DNA from: Rhynchopus sp. YZ270_cl-10
Lineage: Eukaryota; Euglenozoa; Diplonemea; Diplonemida; Diplonemidae
Reading direction: 5' to 3'
DNA length: 64,000 nt
Assembly (NCBI GenBank): GCA_964035575.1
Contig: OZ037888.1
Location: 62,001-126,000, forward strand
The notes under the pieces were generated by a model. That model saw only the letters and a list, made by a program, of their open reading frames with translations, was not told where the DNA came from and did no database searches. Position 1 is the first letter of the stretch. Every line of letters starts with the position of its first letter. Both the position numbers and the translations under genes were made by a program. Shown here one piece after another: positions 1 to 9,830 of this stretch.

Positions 1-705
1 TGCGCGCGCGCGCTCAAAATTTGAGGGGGGTCCCGGACGCGTACCAAAAAAAAAAATAACTAAGCCCTTACCCGGTCTGGGGAAAAAAAAAAAAATCCAC
101 CCGGTCAGGCCAAAAAAAAAAACAAAATGATAATCTTGGGGGTACCTCACACAAACCTCTAAGAGTGACCAGAACTGGCCTCATGAACAAAGTGACCCCG
201 TCACAGCCAGAACGCGACTCAATTGGTCAAACGCCGAAGGAAAAGGAAGCATGCAGCATGACGAAAGGAAAAAAGTAGCGTACCGTGCGCCTGCGGCGCA
301 AGATTGCAAGCCACCCATGACATAATTTGGCTGTAAAATGTGCAATTTTAAGCACAATATTTTGAAATGTTGCGTACCGTGGCTTCGCCAGGAACCTTTG
401 CCATGGCTGCCGTTTCTTTTTGTAGATGTCAATACGAGGAAACGCCCGCACGCTACCGACCTGATATGATTTTTTTGCTTATTCCGCAAAGGTGGGGAAC
501 GTGAGATGATATGCAATATGCGAGTGAATGCAGCAGTTTTAACGGTTTACCGGGACATTTTCGCCGGAGGCGAAAATATATCCGTTTCGCTTGATCAGAT
601 CTCGACCGTTTGTTGCATTCCACCCTCCCTTCCTTTTTTTTTTTTTTTTTTTTTGAAAAAATTGATTGTTTCCAGCACACGCGGACTGTGTCAGTGTGTG
701 ATGGT
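1..705. other. Noncoding leader region with a degenerate repeat
   Basis: No convincing gene is seen. The stretch has several A and T homopolymers, a mini-hairpin (GCGCCTGCGGCGC) near 285-297 and a hairpin around 548-578 (cgccgGAGGcgaaa type). Positions about 330-440 match, in inverse orientation, two degenerate copies near 47240-47440. The block looks like old repeat sequence, and short open frames in it have no recognisable domain. Confidence 0.5.
330..440 (-). repeat. Degenerate dispersed repeat, copy 1
   Basis: The reverse complement reads GAAACGGC, then CATGGCA, then GGTTCCTGGCGAAGCCACGG, then TACGCAACATTTC. The same blocks in the same order occur at about 47218-47280, and a shorter version at about 47365-47410. 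All copies are in noncoding accessory DNA. The family is unknown, and a fossil mobile-element coding segment is possible but unproven. Confidence 0.55.
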
Positions 706-1762
706 ATATGGGAGCGTCCGCGAAAGACCCCCCCCTAAAGCTAACATCCATGCTTATTGGTATTTCACTAATTAAAATTTTGGTATTTTATAAGATTTTT
801 TTTTTAAATGAACTCAGAGTTAAGTTTCTGAGTTCATTAAAAAAAAAATCGGTGAAAAATTCCGAGTAGGTATTAATTTAGATAGGAAAAGCTATGTCAA
901 CAGCTATGTGTCCCCTTATTTTACCTGTAAATACTAAGGATATACAAGGAAATCCTCACAAACACCCATATAACCACCCACAGAACAACACAACAGGGGG
1001 AAATGGAATCAGCAGCCAAAGCATTCGCTCAGGAGCTGAAAACCCGGCCTTTCCGAGGCCTAAAAAACTTCGCCGAGCTGCAGGTGTATGCAGGGGTTCA
1101 CTGGCAGGGGGGCAAAGGGTGGGACGCGAGGAGCTGGATGCGCGAGGTGTGGAGCTCGAAGCATATGTCTCTCCATATGCAGAAGAGAACCACCAGGAGA
1201 AAAGGGGTGTCCGCCGTTTACTACTCCTGTAGTTGCATCACCGGCACCCCAGGAGGACAATGAGAGCGAGACGGAGGAGGAACAGGAGGAACAGGAGGAC
1301 AATTGTCTGTAACTCTTGGAGAGACTCATCACAGAGGTCAATAGGGTCACTCAAAAAAGGGGGGTTTCTGCGAGAAAGTCGACATCGCCGCAGACGACCC
1401 GGATCGTGAAGCTCTTTCGCACTCTATTTAGAGTGTTCGGAGGGGGCGACAAGCCTCCACCCCCCTTTCCTCCCCCCCCTTTTTGATAATGGGTTTAGAG
1501 ACAGATATTAGTGAATTCCTTCCTATATCCTTAGTATTCACAGGTAAAATAAGGGGACACATAGCTGTTGACATAGCTTTTCCTATTTAAATTAATACCT
1601 ACTCGGAATTTTTCACCGATTTTTTTTTAAATGAACTCAGAAACTTAACTCTGAGTTCATTTTAAAAAAAAATCTTATAAAATACCAAAATTCTAATTAG
1701 TGAAATACCAATAAGCATGGATGTTAGCTTTAGGGGGGGGTCTTTCGCGGACGCTGCCATAT
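706..1762. mobile_element. Non-autonomous element with about 250-bp terminal inverted repeats
   Basis: The left arm (about 706-956) and right arm (about 1516-1762) are near-identical inverted copies. Shared blocks include GCGTCCGCGAAAGACC at the outer ends, TATTTTATAAGATTTTTTTT, and CCTGT-AATACTAAGGATATA at the inner ends. Each arm contains its own nested palindrome built on AATGAACTCAG and CTGAGTTCATT. The 560-bp interior holds an 86-codon frame starting at 1003 and an acidic overlapping frame, neither with a known domain. No clear target-site duplication was found. It looks like a long-TIR foldback or MITE-like element that depends on an enzyme encoded elsewhere. Confidence 0.75.
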
Positions 1763-2027
1763 GATTATTGCCTGAAGTACAGAAAATGGGAGTGTCGGTG
1801 GCGGAGCACAAAAGAGGTAAAATGAGAAACATATCGGGTGGGGTCTCTGATCTAATCTGTGCGACGAATATATTTCCCCTAACACGCCATGTTTGGCCAG
1901 GGCCTCTCCAGCGCGTCAGTTGCAAAAAAAATTTTTGACCACTTTTTTGCCAGACCGGGTAGACCGGGTAAAATTTTAAAATGTTTTTTCAAGATAAAAC
2001 CCTGTTTTTGGGGGGAAAATAACTATT

Positions 2028-2193
2028 TATTCACCTCCTTTTAGCGGGGTTTTATTTTGCGATAACTTCACGCATTTTTTTCCCAGGCGAGGGCTACTTA
2101 ATTTGCCGAGCGAAGCGAGGCAAATTGAGTGCACGAGCCTGGGAAAAAAATAAGTGAAGTATCGCAAAATAATCCGCTAAAAGGAGGTGAATA
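2028..2193. repeat. 166-bp imperfect palindrome with GCGAAGC tip
   Basis: The two halves (TATTCACCTCCTTTTAGCGG and its inverse complement at the far end) can fold into one long hairpin. Internal matched blocks include TTTTGCGATA/TATCGCAAAA and CCCAGGC/GCCTGGG. The tip at about 2108-2118 reads GAGCGAAGCGAG and contains GCGAAGC, a known exceptionally stable DNA mini-hairpin. Two structures of the same plan occur at 42474-42634 and 45753-45843. Confidence 0.8.
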
Positions 2194-2209
2194 CGTAATT
2201 TTATTTCAC

Positions 2210-3315
2210 GGGAAATAAAGTATACGAAAGGATTTGGCACTTTTAGCGTGACTTATTTATTGTGCAATAACTAACGAGTATGTGTCCTCACAGGAAGCTC
2301 TCAGGGAAAAAAAAAAAAAAGAGCGTGAAAAAAAAAAAAAAAAAGCTCTCATTACCCTCCCGCCAGCGCTACCGGGTCCCGCGGACCCCTAGATAGGCCC
2401 GCTGAGGGGCTGGCGGGATTGAGGAGGCTGGAGGGAGGCTAAAAAAGGCTGGACGGTCCCTCCAGCCCTACTACCTACATGCAGGGCGTTCGCCCCGGGG
2501 CGAAAAATATTTTTTTTCGTTAAAAAAATCTTTTCCTGAAAAAATGACATTTTATTTCGCCCCAGGGCTTCGCCCCACCGGGGCGAAACCCTGTATAAAT
2601 AAATAAATAAATAAAAAAAGGGGGGGAAAAAAAAAAAAAGAGAGAGAGAGAGATTTCTCCCCACCACCCTGTAGACCCCCCCGGAGGGGGGGTCGTAGAG
2701 GGGTGTCCACTGTACTCAAAATCATCCGCAAACCCGCCTGCCGTGAGAGGAAGTTTCCCCAGCACTCCCGCTCGCTCCTCAATCCTGCAGTCTGCTGAAG
2801 GTGTACCGTACCCCCTGTTATAGAAGGTGTCACTGCTCGTGTCAACTCTACTTTCAACGGCAGAGAGTTGAAAATAATCAAAATAAGGATGAAGTCTCAT
2901 ATGACAGATGCCTCTCTTGTACATCTGTTTGATTAAACAACACAAAGAGACCCTCAGTGAGGGGGGATTGATGAAATTCTCCATCGTTTTGCTGGTTTTA
3001 GTTTCAGGAAAGTTCAGCTGTAATATCACTTGTGCTGGGGAAGGGATCACGCGCAAATCGCAAATTTTTTTTGACCATTCAGTACCAGGGATTCACCCCA
3101 CGAACTAACTTCTCTCCGGCGGGAAAATTTTTTTTGACCTATTTTAAGCACTAGTAAAAAAACGAAAATTTCGGGGTTTTTGGCATTTCGCCACGATCAG
3201 GAAAAAACGATGGCGATAGCGAACGCCCTGCCTACATGTACCAAAATTTAGCGTGAAATTATCATTAAATAAAATCCCGCTAAAAGTGCCAAATCCTTCG
3301 TATACTTTATTTCCC
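2210..3315. mobile_element. 1.1-kb element with 38-bp terminal inverted repeats
   Basis: The left end (2210-2248) and right end (3278-3315) are inverse copies: GGGAAATAAAGTATACGA, a one-base difference, then GGATTTGGCACTTTTAGCG. A second inner inverted pair (GCAGGGCGTTCGC near 2480 and 3220) nests inside. The interior has GGGCTTCGCCC-type mini-hairpins and simple sequence and no credible gene. The left end abuts the 2028-2193 palindrome. This is probably a non-autonomous fold-back transposon. Confidence 0.65.
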
Positions 3316-4465
3316 AGGGGAATAAAAAAAAAAAAAAAAGAGGGGATTTTTGGGCACTTTTGGGGGCCCCTCGCCCGCGGACCCCCAGATCTCCCAGATG
3401 ACTGGAATGATGGAACCTTAAAACTTTCGCTCGCTGCGCTTGCAGATGTGCCGTACCCCTTATTTTTTTTTTGCCTGCGGCGCCATTTTCCTTTTTTGCT
3501 CCGCAAAAAAGGGTTTGTTGAGTGACTGTGGTTGTAAACCAGCATTTTTACACCGTACCCTATTTTTTTTTTCGCCTGCGGCGCCATTTATTTTTTTCCA
3601 TACGGTTAGTGGAACGTAAGGTGCAAGACCAAGCTCCGTAATAAGGGACTACATTCCGTTTTTGGTTATCGCAAATTGACCTTTCGCCTCTACACTCAGG
3701 GAGGCTTGCGCGAAGCGCAACGACCGCTTTCGACCGGGCGGAAAAAAAATTTCGTTTTCGCATAATTCCTGATTTTGGAGGAAAACCAAGCTATTTCCCT
3801 GTTCACATGCAGACAAGAAAAAAAAAAATCCCTCCACCTCCCAACGCCTTCCCCGTGGCACACCTAAAGTGGAGTGCACACTGAGAGATTATTGTCCTAG
3901 CCCCTTGGTGAGTACATAGCGTGCTTGCAGCGTGGTCTTCGAACACGTGCCATGCAGCGCTCTGCTCTCTATAAGCTGGCTGAGTACGGAAGTAGGGAAA
4001 GAGAAGGCGTGGTGGTGGTGGTGGTGGTGGTGGTGGTGGCGGCGGTGGTGGGATAATGGGTAACACAGTTCGCAGATTCGTCTCTAGTTTGGTAAGCATG
4101 CGAGAAGAAAGAGCTGCAAAAACGGTGCGAGTCAAGGAAGGGTCGAAATAAATTTTTCAGAAGATGATTGTGCCCTCTCGTGCACGCATATCTTCAGAGC
4201 GACCCTTCGTACCCTCCACCCCACCCTTACGTTGCGGGGTGTTGGTGTTCAACACCAGGGAAAAAAGAAACTGCCATTTTCAGGGTTTTGAAGGAAAATC
4301 TTATGAAGGCTTTTTTGCAACTAAAAAAAAAATTGAAAAGAGGTGTGCAAAAAAGAGAGAAAAAAACAATCGTCTTTGACAGGATTTCGGAACACCAGAA
4401 AAGGTTTGAAAGATTAATCGACCAACTATTCACACGAATAACGGCAAAGAGGAACACGGCCTGCC
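3316..4465. other. Noncoding, simple-sequence rich
   Basis: No gene is supported. The stretch contains two CGCCTGCGGCG-type mini-hairpins (about 3473 and 3572), a GCGCGAAGCGC hairpin near 3706 and a GGT trinucleotide tract at about 4014-4049. Open frames here translate homopolymers and have no conserved domain. Confidence 0.5.
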
Positions 4466-5917
4466 TTAGTTCTGCTTCTGCTGCAAAAAGCCTTTTTTGT
4501 AGGCCTCCTTTGCAGCTCTTGGTGCTGCACGCAGCTGCTTCTTGGTCAATGTCTTGTTCTGTTTGTCGTATGCAAGCCCGGGGCCCGTGCCTCCCTGTCT
4601 TATTGTCGGCGGTACGGCTGGTGGTGCCATGGCAGATGCTATGAGGCCGTTCTTGTACTTCAAGCGCAGCTGTGCGATCTTCCGCTGCACGTGGTTGAAA
4701 GTTACCGCTGGCGTGTTTATGTAGGTGGGTGTGGTGTTCAGCACCTCCTGCAACTTCGCCTCCGATAAGACGTGGTGGTACTCCGGGACATCCGTGCCGT
4801 CACCACCCACCTCGTGCGCACAGCGGTACGTGACAAGGAAGCACGGCAGCACCTGCGCGTCCTCAAAGAAGACACACACATTCCCGTTGTGCAAACTGGG
4901 TGTCTCAAACTCGGTCTGTATCAGCCCCGCACAGACAAACATTGCACCCAGGCCACGTGTGTAACCGTGGCTGATGCTCGGGCGAACGCCCGTGTAGATG
5001 CCCACACCCAGTGCAGACCCGTTCGCAACCTGGATCGGGTTTTCTCCACTGCGTGGGACACGAAGCCCTGTGCGGGTGATGCCCTCGACCGCCTCTCTGC
5101 GTGTCCCGTGGAAGAGCATCGCCGGCACACCCTCCACTTTCCTCTCCCAGTTCTGCATGAAGGCGCGTGCCGAGACTGAGTTGCAGACGTTGAAGATCTC
5201 AAGGGGGTGCATGTTGTCTGCGTGGAACTTCTCATGTATCATAGCCTGGAAGCCGCGCCAGTAGACTGTGGGGTCGAACTGCATATTCTTAGGGAGGAAC
5301 GGTGTCTCAGGCTTCACTGGCTTGGCGATGGGTGTGCTTACCTCCCCTTCTTTGCGCTCTTTTTGTTCTTTTTGCTGTTTGTGCATGAGTGCCTGCTGCT
5401 CTGCCTTCTCTGCCTGCTGTGCCGCACGCTCTGCTGCAAACGCACGAATGAGGGGCGCGTGGCCCTCCTCCTCGAGGTCCTCCTCCATCTCCCACGTGTC
5501 AGCACGTTTGCTGCACCACTGCACGAGGTAGTATGTCACACCCTTGCGGCGCGACCGCTTCAGCAGCTTCTCGGGCTGCCACTCGCAGAGGGGCTCGTCC
5601 TCCCACGCCTCGCCGTAGGAGGCGGAGCGGTCGGTGGGGAAGAAGTCTTCTTCCTCTTCGGGTGTGGCTTCCACGGGGGCAGGGTCGGTAGCGCCGGTAG
5701 CGGCAGGGGGTGTGGTGGTGGTGGCGGTGGGCTCGGCGTCAACCTCCTGCCGCATGCGTGCCAGGTACTCCTGCATGTCACGTTCCGCCTCGTGGTACCA
5801 ATCATACGTTGCGCTGGTACACGTCTCCAGCTCACCGATGTCATCTGCGTAGTCCAGTGCACAGTCAAGGTTGACAAGCTCGTCTTGGGTGGCATCTGCG
5901 AAGTTCTGGTCGTCCAT
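4466..5917 (-). CDS. Chromodomain / ADP-ribosyltransferase (PARP-type) fusion protein
   Basis: This 483-residue protein starts at the ATG at 5917; the longer frame upstream lacks an ATG, and a trans-splice-like acceptor sits at 5957. Residues about 110-155 form a chromodomain-like segment (EKLLKRSRRKGVTYYLVQW, then a DTWE motif), a fold that usually reads methyl-lysine. A charged coiled region (about 155-200) follows. Residues about 262-365 form an ART catalytic core: FHGT (H270), GVGIYTG (Y308) and an AQVLP strand. The third catalytic position aligns to Val rather than Glu, which in this family usually means mono-ADP-ribosylation. Family knowledge and these motifs support a nuclear or chromatin-linked transferase. 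The exact substrate is unknown. The chromodomain call is weaker than the ART call. Confidence 0.78.
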   Translation of the reverse strand: MDDQNFADATQDELVNLDCALDYADDIGELETCTSATYDWYHEAERDMQEYLARMRQEVDAEPTATTTTPPAATGATDPAPVEATPEEEEDFFPTDRSASYGEAWEDEPLCEWQPEKLLKRSRRKGVTYYLVQWCSKRADTWEMEEDLEEEGHAPLIRAFAAERAAQQAEKAEQQALMHKQQKEQKERKEGEVSTPIAKPVKPETPFLPKNMQFDPTVYWRGFQAMIHEKFHADNMHPLEIFNVCNSVSARAFMQNWERKVEGVPAMLFHGTRREAVEGITRTGLRVPRSGENPIQVANGSALGVGIYTGVRPSISHGYTRGLGAMFVCAGLIQTEFETPSLHNGNVCVFFEDAQVLPCFLVTYRCAHEVGGDGTDVPEYHHVLSEAKLQEVLNTTPTYINTPAVTFNHVQRKIAQLRLKYKNGLIASAMAPPAVPPTIRQGGTGPGLAYDKQNKTLTKKQLRAAPRAAKEAYKKGFLQQKQN

Positions 5918-5956
5918 TGTGCGGGTGTGTGGTGGTGGTGTGGTGTGTGGTGTGTG

Positions 5957-5992
5957 CTGTAGGTACGACAGTGGGTCAGGTGGATGGGTATG
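5957..5992 (-). promoter_or_regulatory. Trans-splice-like acceptor upstream of the ART gene
   Basis: On the sense strand a C/T-rich stretch (CCATCCACCTGACCCACTG) leads into CCTACAG, about 40 nt before the ATG at 5917. Similar tract-plus-AG arrangements precede the genes starting at 16633, 19468, 50820 and 60270. The role is inferred, because no spliced leader was found. Confidence 0.45.
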
Positions 5993-6039
5993 GTCATGCA
6001 AAGGGTGGCAAAATCTTTTTTTTTTTTCTCACTCCACAG

Positions 6040-6073
6040 AGCTCCCCAAGGGCAGATATGCCCTTGGGGAGCT
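6040..6073. other. Perfect 15-bp-stem hairpin between two genes
   Basis: AGCTCCCCAAGGGCA and its exact inverse complement are separated by 4 nt. The hairpin lies 28 bp past the PPR stop codon and about 80 bp before the acceptor of the next gene. This is where 3'-end formation would occur in a polycistronic array. Function is not known. Confidence 0.7.
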
Positions 6074-6101
6074 TTGATAAACTAGACCCCCCTTTTTTCA
6101 T

Positions 6102-7502
6102 TCAAGAATCAACAGAAACGACGGTGGGGTACTCTGGGAAGAGCTGTGCTGTGTCTGGCATGAGGCGGCCGATTCGTTTGAAAGCATCGCGCTGTGGTGC
6201 TGGCCAGGGGACCTTGGTGGCAGTCTCGAAGTGGTGGCGGAGCTCGAGGTTCTGGCCGAGCAGAGGCTGCTTCTGCATGACAAGGTCACGGAGACGGTGC
6301 GCAGCCTTTGCGTGCGGCTGTGTGGCGTACACCTCCATCAGGAGCAACCACGCAGCGTCATACTGCAACGGTGCACGGGAGAACACATCCTCGCACATCA
6401 CCCTCAGTCTTTTCCTCTCCACGATGTCCTCCGCAGACGTTGCCTTCATCGCCATCAAGCCTGTCTTCATGAACGTCGCGCACAACACCAAATCACACAG
6501 CACACCATCCTCCTTCACCGCATCCCACACCGCCAGCGCAGCAGCATAATCACCCATCCTCCGACACAGCTTCGCATACAACGTATACACGCTGGGCAGG
6601 GAATGTTTGAGGTCACGGTGTTCATGGTAGATTTGGGATGCCATTGGCATGTCACGTCGTGCGCATGCAAGGGTAAGGTGTAGGTTGGCGATGCGTGGGT
6701 CGGATGCGGGGATGATGTGGCGGTGGTCTTCAAGAAAGGAGGTGAGATCGGAGTGGCTCCGTGCTGCGAGGGCGGCTTGGAGGACGTAGCGTGGGAGGAT
6801 CTTGCAGCGGAGCGATGCTTGGTTGTCTTTGAGGAATTGGAGCTCTCTCTTGCAGCCTTCGAAGTCGCGACGTTTGCTGCAGACGCCTAGACGGAGGGAG
6901 ACGATGTCTGCAGTGAGCGGGAACCCTTCGCGGAGCATGTCTTGCGTGAAGCGCTCTGCATCAGCCGTGCGGCCTGCGTTGAAGAACGCTACCGCAAGGT
7001 TGGAGAAGGTCTTCCGCCCAGGCTGCACCACCATGCATTTGAACACCTGCTCCGCACGGTCGCAGGCATTCAGCTTTCCCAGACAATGTATCGCAGCGTC
7101 GTAGAGGTTCAGCCCCGCTATCTGCCTCTTCTCAGCAACCCGCACCAAGCCCAACACATCCGACACCCGCTGGCGCCGGTCCGCACACTGCGCCCCCTGC
7201 CGGCCCACCTTCAGATCCTTCACCACAGCTAACACCTTCGCAACCATCGCACGCTCAACACGCATAAGACGTTCCCGGTTGTATCGTACATCTTCCTCGA
7301 GCTGTAGCTTGTAGGGGCGTTCGTGTAGGCATACGGTCGGGCCTGGGCGGGGATGTGGTTTTCTGCGTGCAGAGGTGCTCTCTCGTGGGGTTGTGGTATC
7401 GGCTGTAGAGGATAGCGTGGGGGTGGGGGTGGGGGTGGAGGAGGAGGAGGAGGGGGGAGGTGACAACGCTGCGGGTAGCCGCAGAACAACAGACCTCCTC
7501 AT
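6102..7502 (-). CDS. Pentatricopeptide-repeat-like organellar protein
   Basis: The protein has 466 residues and an ATG at 7502. The N-terminus is basic and Ser/Thr/Pro rich (MRRSVVLRLPAALS), consistent with mitochondrial import. Residues about 130-400 are paired helices of PPR/TPR type, for example NLYDAAIHCLGKLNACDRAEQ, KTFSNLAVAFFNAGRTADAE and SVYTLYAKLCRRMGDYAAAL. PPR proteins bind organellar RNA and act in its processing, stability or translation, and they are common in euglenozoan mitochondria. No catalytic domain follows. The RNA target cannot be read from the sequence. TPR-only protein is the main alternative. Confidence 0.7.
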   Translation of the reverse strand: MRRSVVLRLPAALSPPPSSSSSTPTPTPTLSSTADTTTPRESTSARRKPHPRPGPTVCLHERPYKLQLEEDVRYNRERLMRVERAMVAKVLAVVKDLKVGRQGAQCADRRQRVSDVLGLVRVAEKRQIAGLNLYDAAIHCLGKLNACDRAEQVFKCMVVQPGRKTFSNLAVAFFNAGRTADAERFTQDMLREGFPLTADIVSLRLGVCSKRRDFEGCKRELQFLKDNQASLRCKILPRYVLQAALAARSHSDLTSFLEDHRHIIPASDPRIANLHLTLACARRDMPMASQIYHEHRDLKHSLPSVYTLYAKLCRRMGDYAAALAVWDAVKEDGVLCDLVLCATFMKTGLMAMKATSAEDIVERKRLRVMCEDVFSRAPLQYDAAWLLLMEVYATQPHAKAAHRLRDLVMQKQPLLGQNLELRHHFETATKVPWPAPQRDAFKRIGRLMPDTAQLFPEYPTVVSVDS

Positions 7503-9726
7503 GTGGACATTGTATTGGGCATTTTGTTGGCGTTTTTGCCAACAAAAAAGAAATGTCTGTAAGTGGTGGAGGTGTTTTTATTTGGATACTGGGGGGGGGG
7601 GGGGAAATACAACACGAACGTACCCCCCTAATATAAAGTACCCCCCGAGTATTGTGGTTGTAACTTGGTACTGTTCCTCGTTTCTTCTGAGATGCCTTAA
7701 TAGTGTTGCCTGTCGTCTCAGTCTTTTTCACACATCGATGACTCACGGGCTGACGATGATCGGAGGGTCAGGGAAAACCCAGAAGGATGTCGAGCGTGCA
7801 AAAACAGCACGAAAAGTCAAATAGAATTACTGGCTGCCTGTCTAGCGACGTTGCTGGACGAAAAATTCTGCAGGGGGAAACAAAGAATAGTCACCACCCC
7901 TAACCTTCAACGAAAACGTCGGTCCATCAGGCACGAGGTTTTCTGAACGTTGCCTGTTTGAAACCTTCTCAGGAGAACTCCGCCGCACACCGCTCCTGCC
8001 CAGGGAGTACAAAGCAGTCGAACGCCAAACCACCATACACAACCTTTCCACGGTTGAGGCAAGTAAAGAGGTGCCTTGTAGATTACTATGAAAACCCCGA
8101 GGTTCTTCGCAAGGATTATGAGCACAAACACAGCTTATATGAAGCTGAATTTCTTGCATTCTCAGTGGAGAATAGAGGCTCAGCAGTGGTGACCACCACG
8201 CCGAAATCAGAAAAACTTAAAATGAGGAGACTAGAAAAATACTTAGTGAGTTGCGGGGGATTACCCTGACGCGAATATGAAAAACTGCGACATCCTGGAC
8301 TACTGCAGCGACGACGAAAGTGAAGCCTAATCTGAGGGAATCCCCACATACGTGCATTCCTACTAAAAACCCTGGATTTATTAGTTTCACTCGTCTAATA
8401 CAAGTACCCGGGACTTACCCCTCCAGTAAAAAAGAAGGGGGAAAGGGTTCTTTCTTTGTTTGCTTAGATTAAAGAACACAGCTGACCACAGAGATAGCGC
8501 AACATCCCTTTTTGTGGTATATCGACACTCAGGGTTGGGATACCATTTTTTTTAAATCTGTAGAAACACAGTGGTGTTCACAAAAATAGTGTCGAGCATA
8601 TCCCCTTTGTTCGGGAGACAATAAACGCCCCAAAGTACTCTATTCCAAAACAAAAAAAATGTCACAAAAAAAAAAAAGAACAGAAAACTAAAGCACAATT
8701 GGGATGAACCAGAACAGAACGAAATACGAAAAAGTGAACCCCAAGCCCCACGACGTGTCATCAGTTAGCAGAAACAGGGTCTCTTCATTCCCCAAGGACC
8801 CACCAACTGCGGCAGTCGCGGTGCGACGGTTCGTTTTTTCTGTGTCCCCCCCACTTTGCAGAGGGAGTGCACAATACAGAAAGAGGGCGGGGGTGATGTG
8901 GAGACGTGGATACTGAAAACGGGGGTTTGATAAAACTTCTTTTTTTTTTTCTTTTGGAAAGATGAGGGGAAAACGCCTCGGCACTTTGTATCCGTTTAGT
9001 GTCGATGCAAGACAAATGAAAGTGAAGTTGTACAAACGCTTCTGGGGTGCAGGCACTGACAAATAAAACAGTAGTTGTCGACGCAGGCACCTCCGTCTGA
9101 CCCGCGTACAAAATAAAATGAAATCCAGAAAGTGCAACAAAAACGCCACTTGCTAATGGTGTGACACCCCTCCAGATTCCCTGTGGTTCTTCTCCCGGAG
9201 CTTTTCCCCCAGGTGTACGTTTTTGGAAAATAGGATGGAGCACTCCGTCCCGCACGAATGTGAGGGAATACAGCCACCCCAACTCCCGGAGCTTTTCCCC
9301 CTAATCCTGCTACAGTTTTGTCACGATAAGCTCCTTTAGTGGGAACTCCTTTGCATCCTAGCGTCCAGGGTCTTGAAAATTCACGGGCGAAGCCTTTCTT
9401 TGTATCGAATGCACGAATCAAGAGACAGGGAATAATGGGTGGTATGCACTAACGCTTTCAAAAAAAAAAAAAAAAACGCAAGAAATGAAAGATACAAAAT
9501 AACAAAACAGAACAAACCTGAAAGGCTGTGTGTAGTATTTTTCTCTTTTGGCTACTTAAATAAAGTGAAAAAAAGCGCAGATGGAACCAAATCTGGAGGG
9601 GATAACCAAAAAAAAAACACACACAACGCATCACCTCTTCAACAACGACAAGAAAAAAGCGGTAAGAAATATGTCTCTCCGTGGGTATCAACCCATAGAG
9701 CTCTTTACTGGCATGCACACGGAAAG

Positions 9727-9780
9727 AAAAGTTTGTTAAGATGAACTTAAGCCTTTTGTCAGGCTAATTAGTCACCTTGA
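9727..9780 (-). repeat. Short hairpin element, copy 1
   Basis: The sense strand carries the family head GGTGACTAA, a stem AGCCT/AGGCT, and the tail TTCATCTTAACAAACTTTTC. It is immediately followed by a second, divergent copy at 9781-9830. Confidence 0.7.
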
Positions 9781-9830
9781 GAAAGAAACGTTGAACGATG
9801 AGTATGCCTCTCACTGCATACACATCTGGA
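9781..9830 (-). repeat. Short hairpin element, copy 2 (divergent)
   Basis: On the sense strand a stem GTATGC/GCATAC encloses the loop AGTGAGAG and is followed by TCATCGTTCAACGTTTC. The stem sequence differs from other copies but pairing is kept. The copy is tandem with copy 1. Confidence 0.65.

Noticed and set aside
5207-5962. Plus-strand open frame opposite the ART gene
   Set aside because: Leu/Cys/Gly-biased mirror of the chromo-ART coding region, no conserved features.
7958-8269. Plus-strand open frame of 103 codons
   Set aside because: Composition is somewhat protein-like, but there is no domain, no acceptor upstream and it would be the only plus-strand gene in 64 kb; not enough to call.
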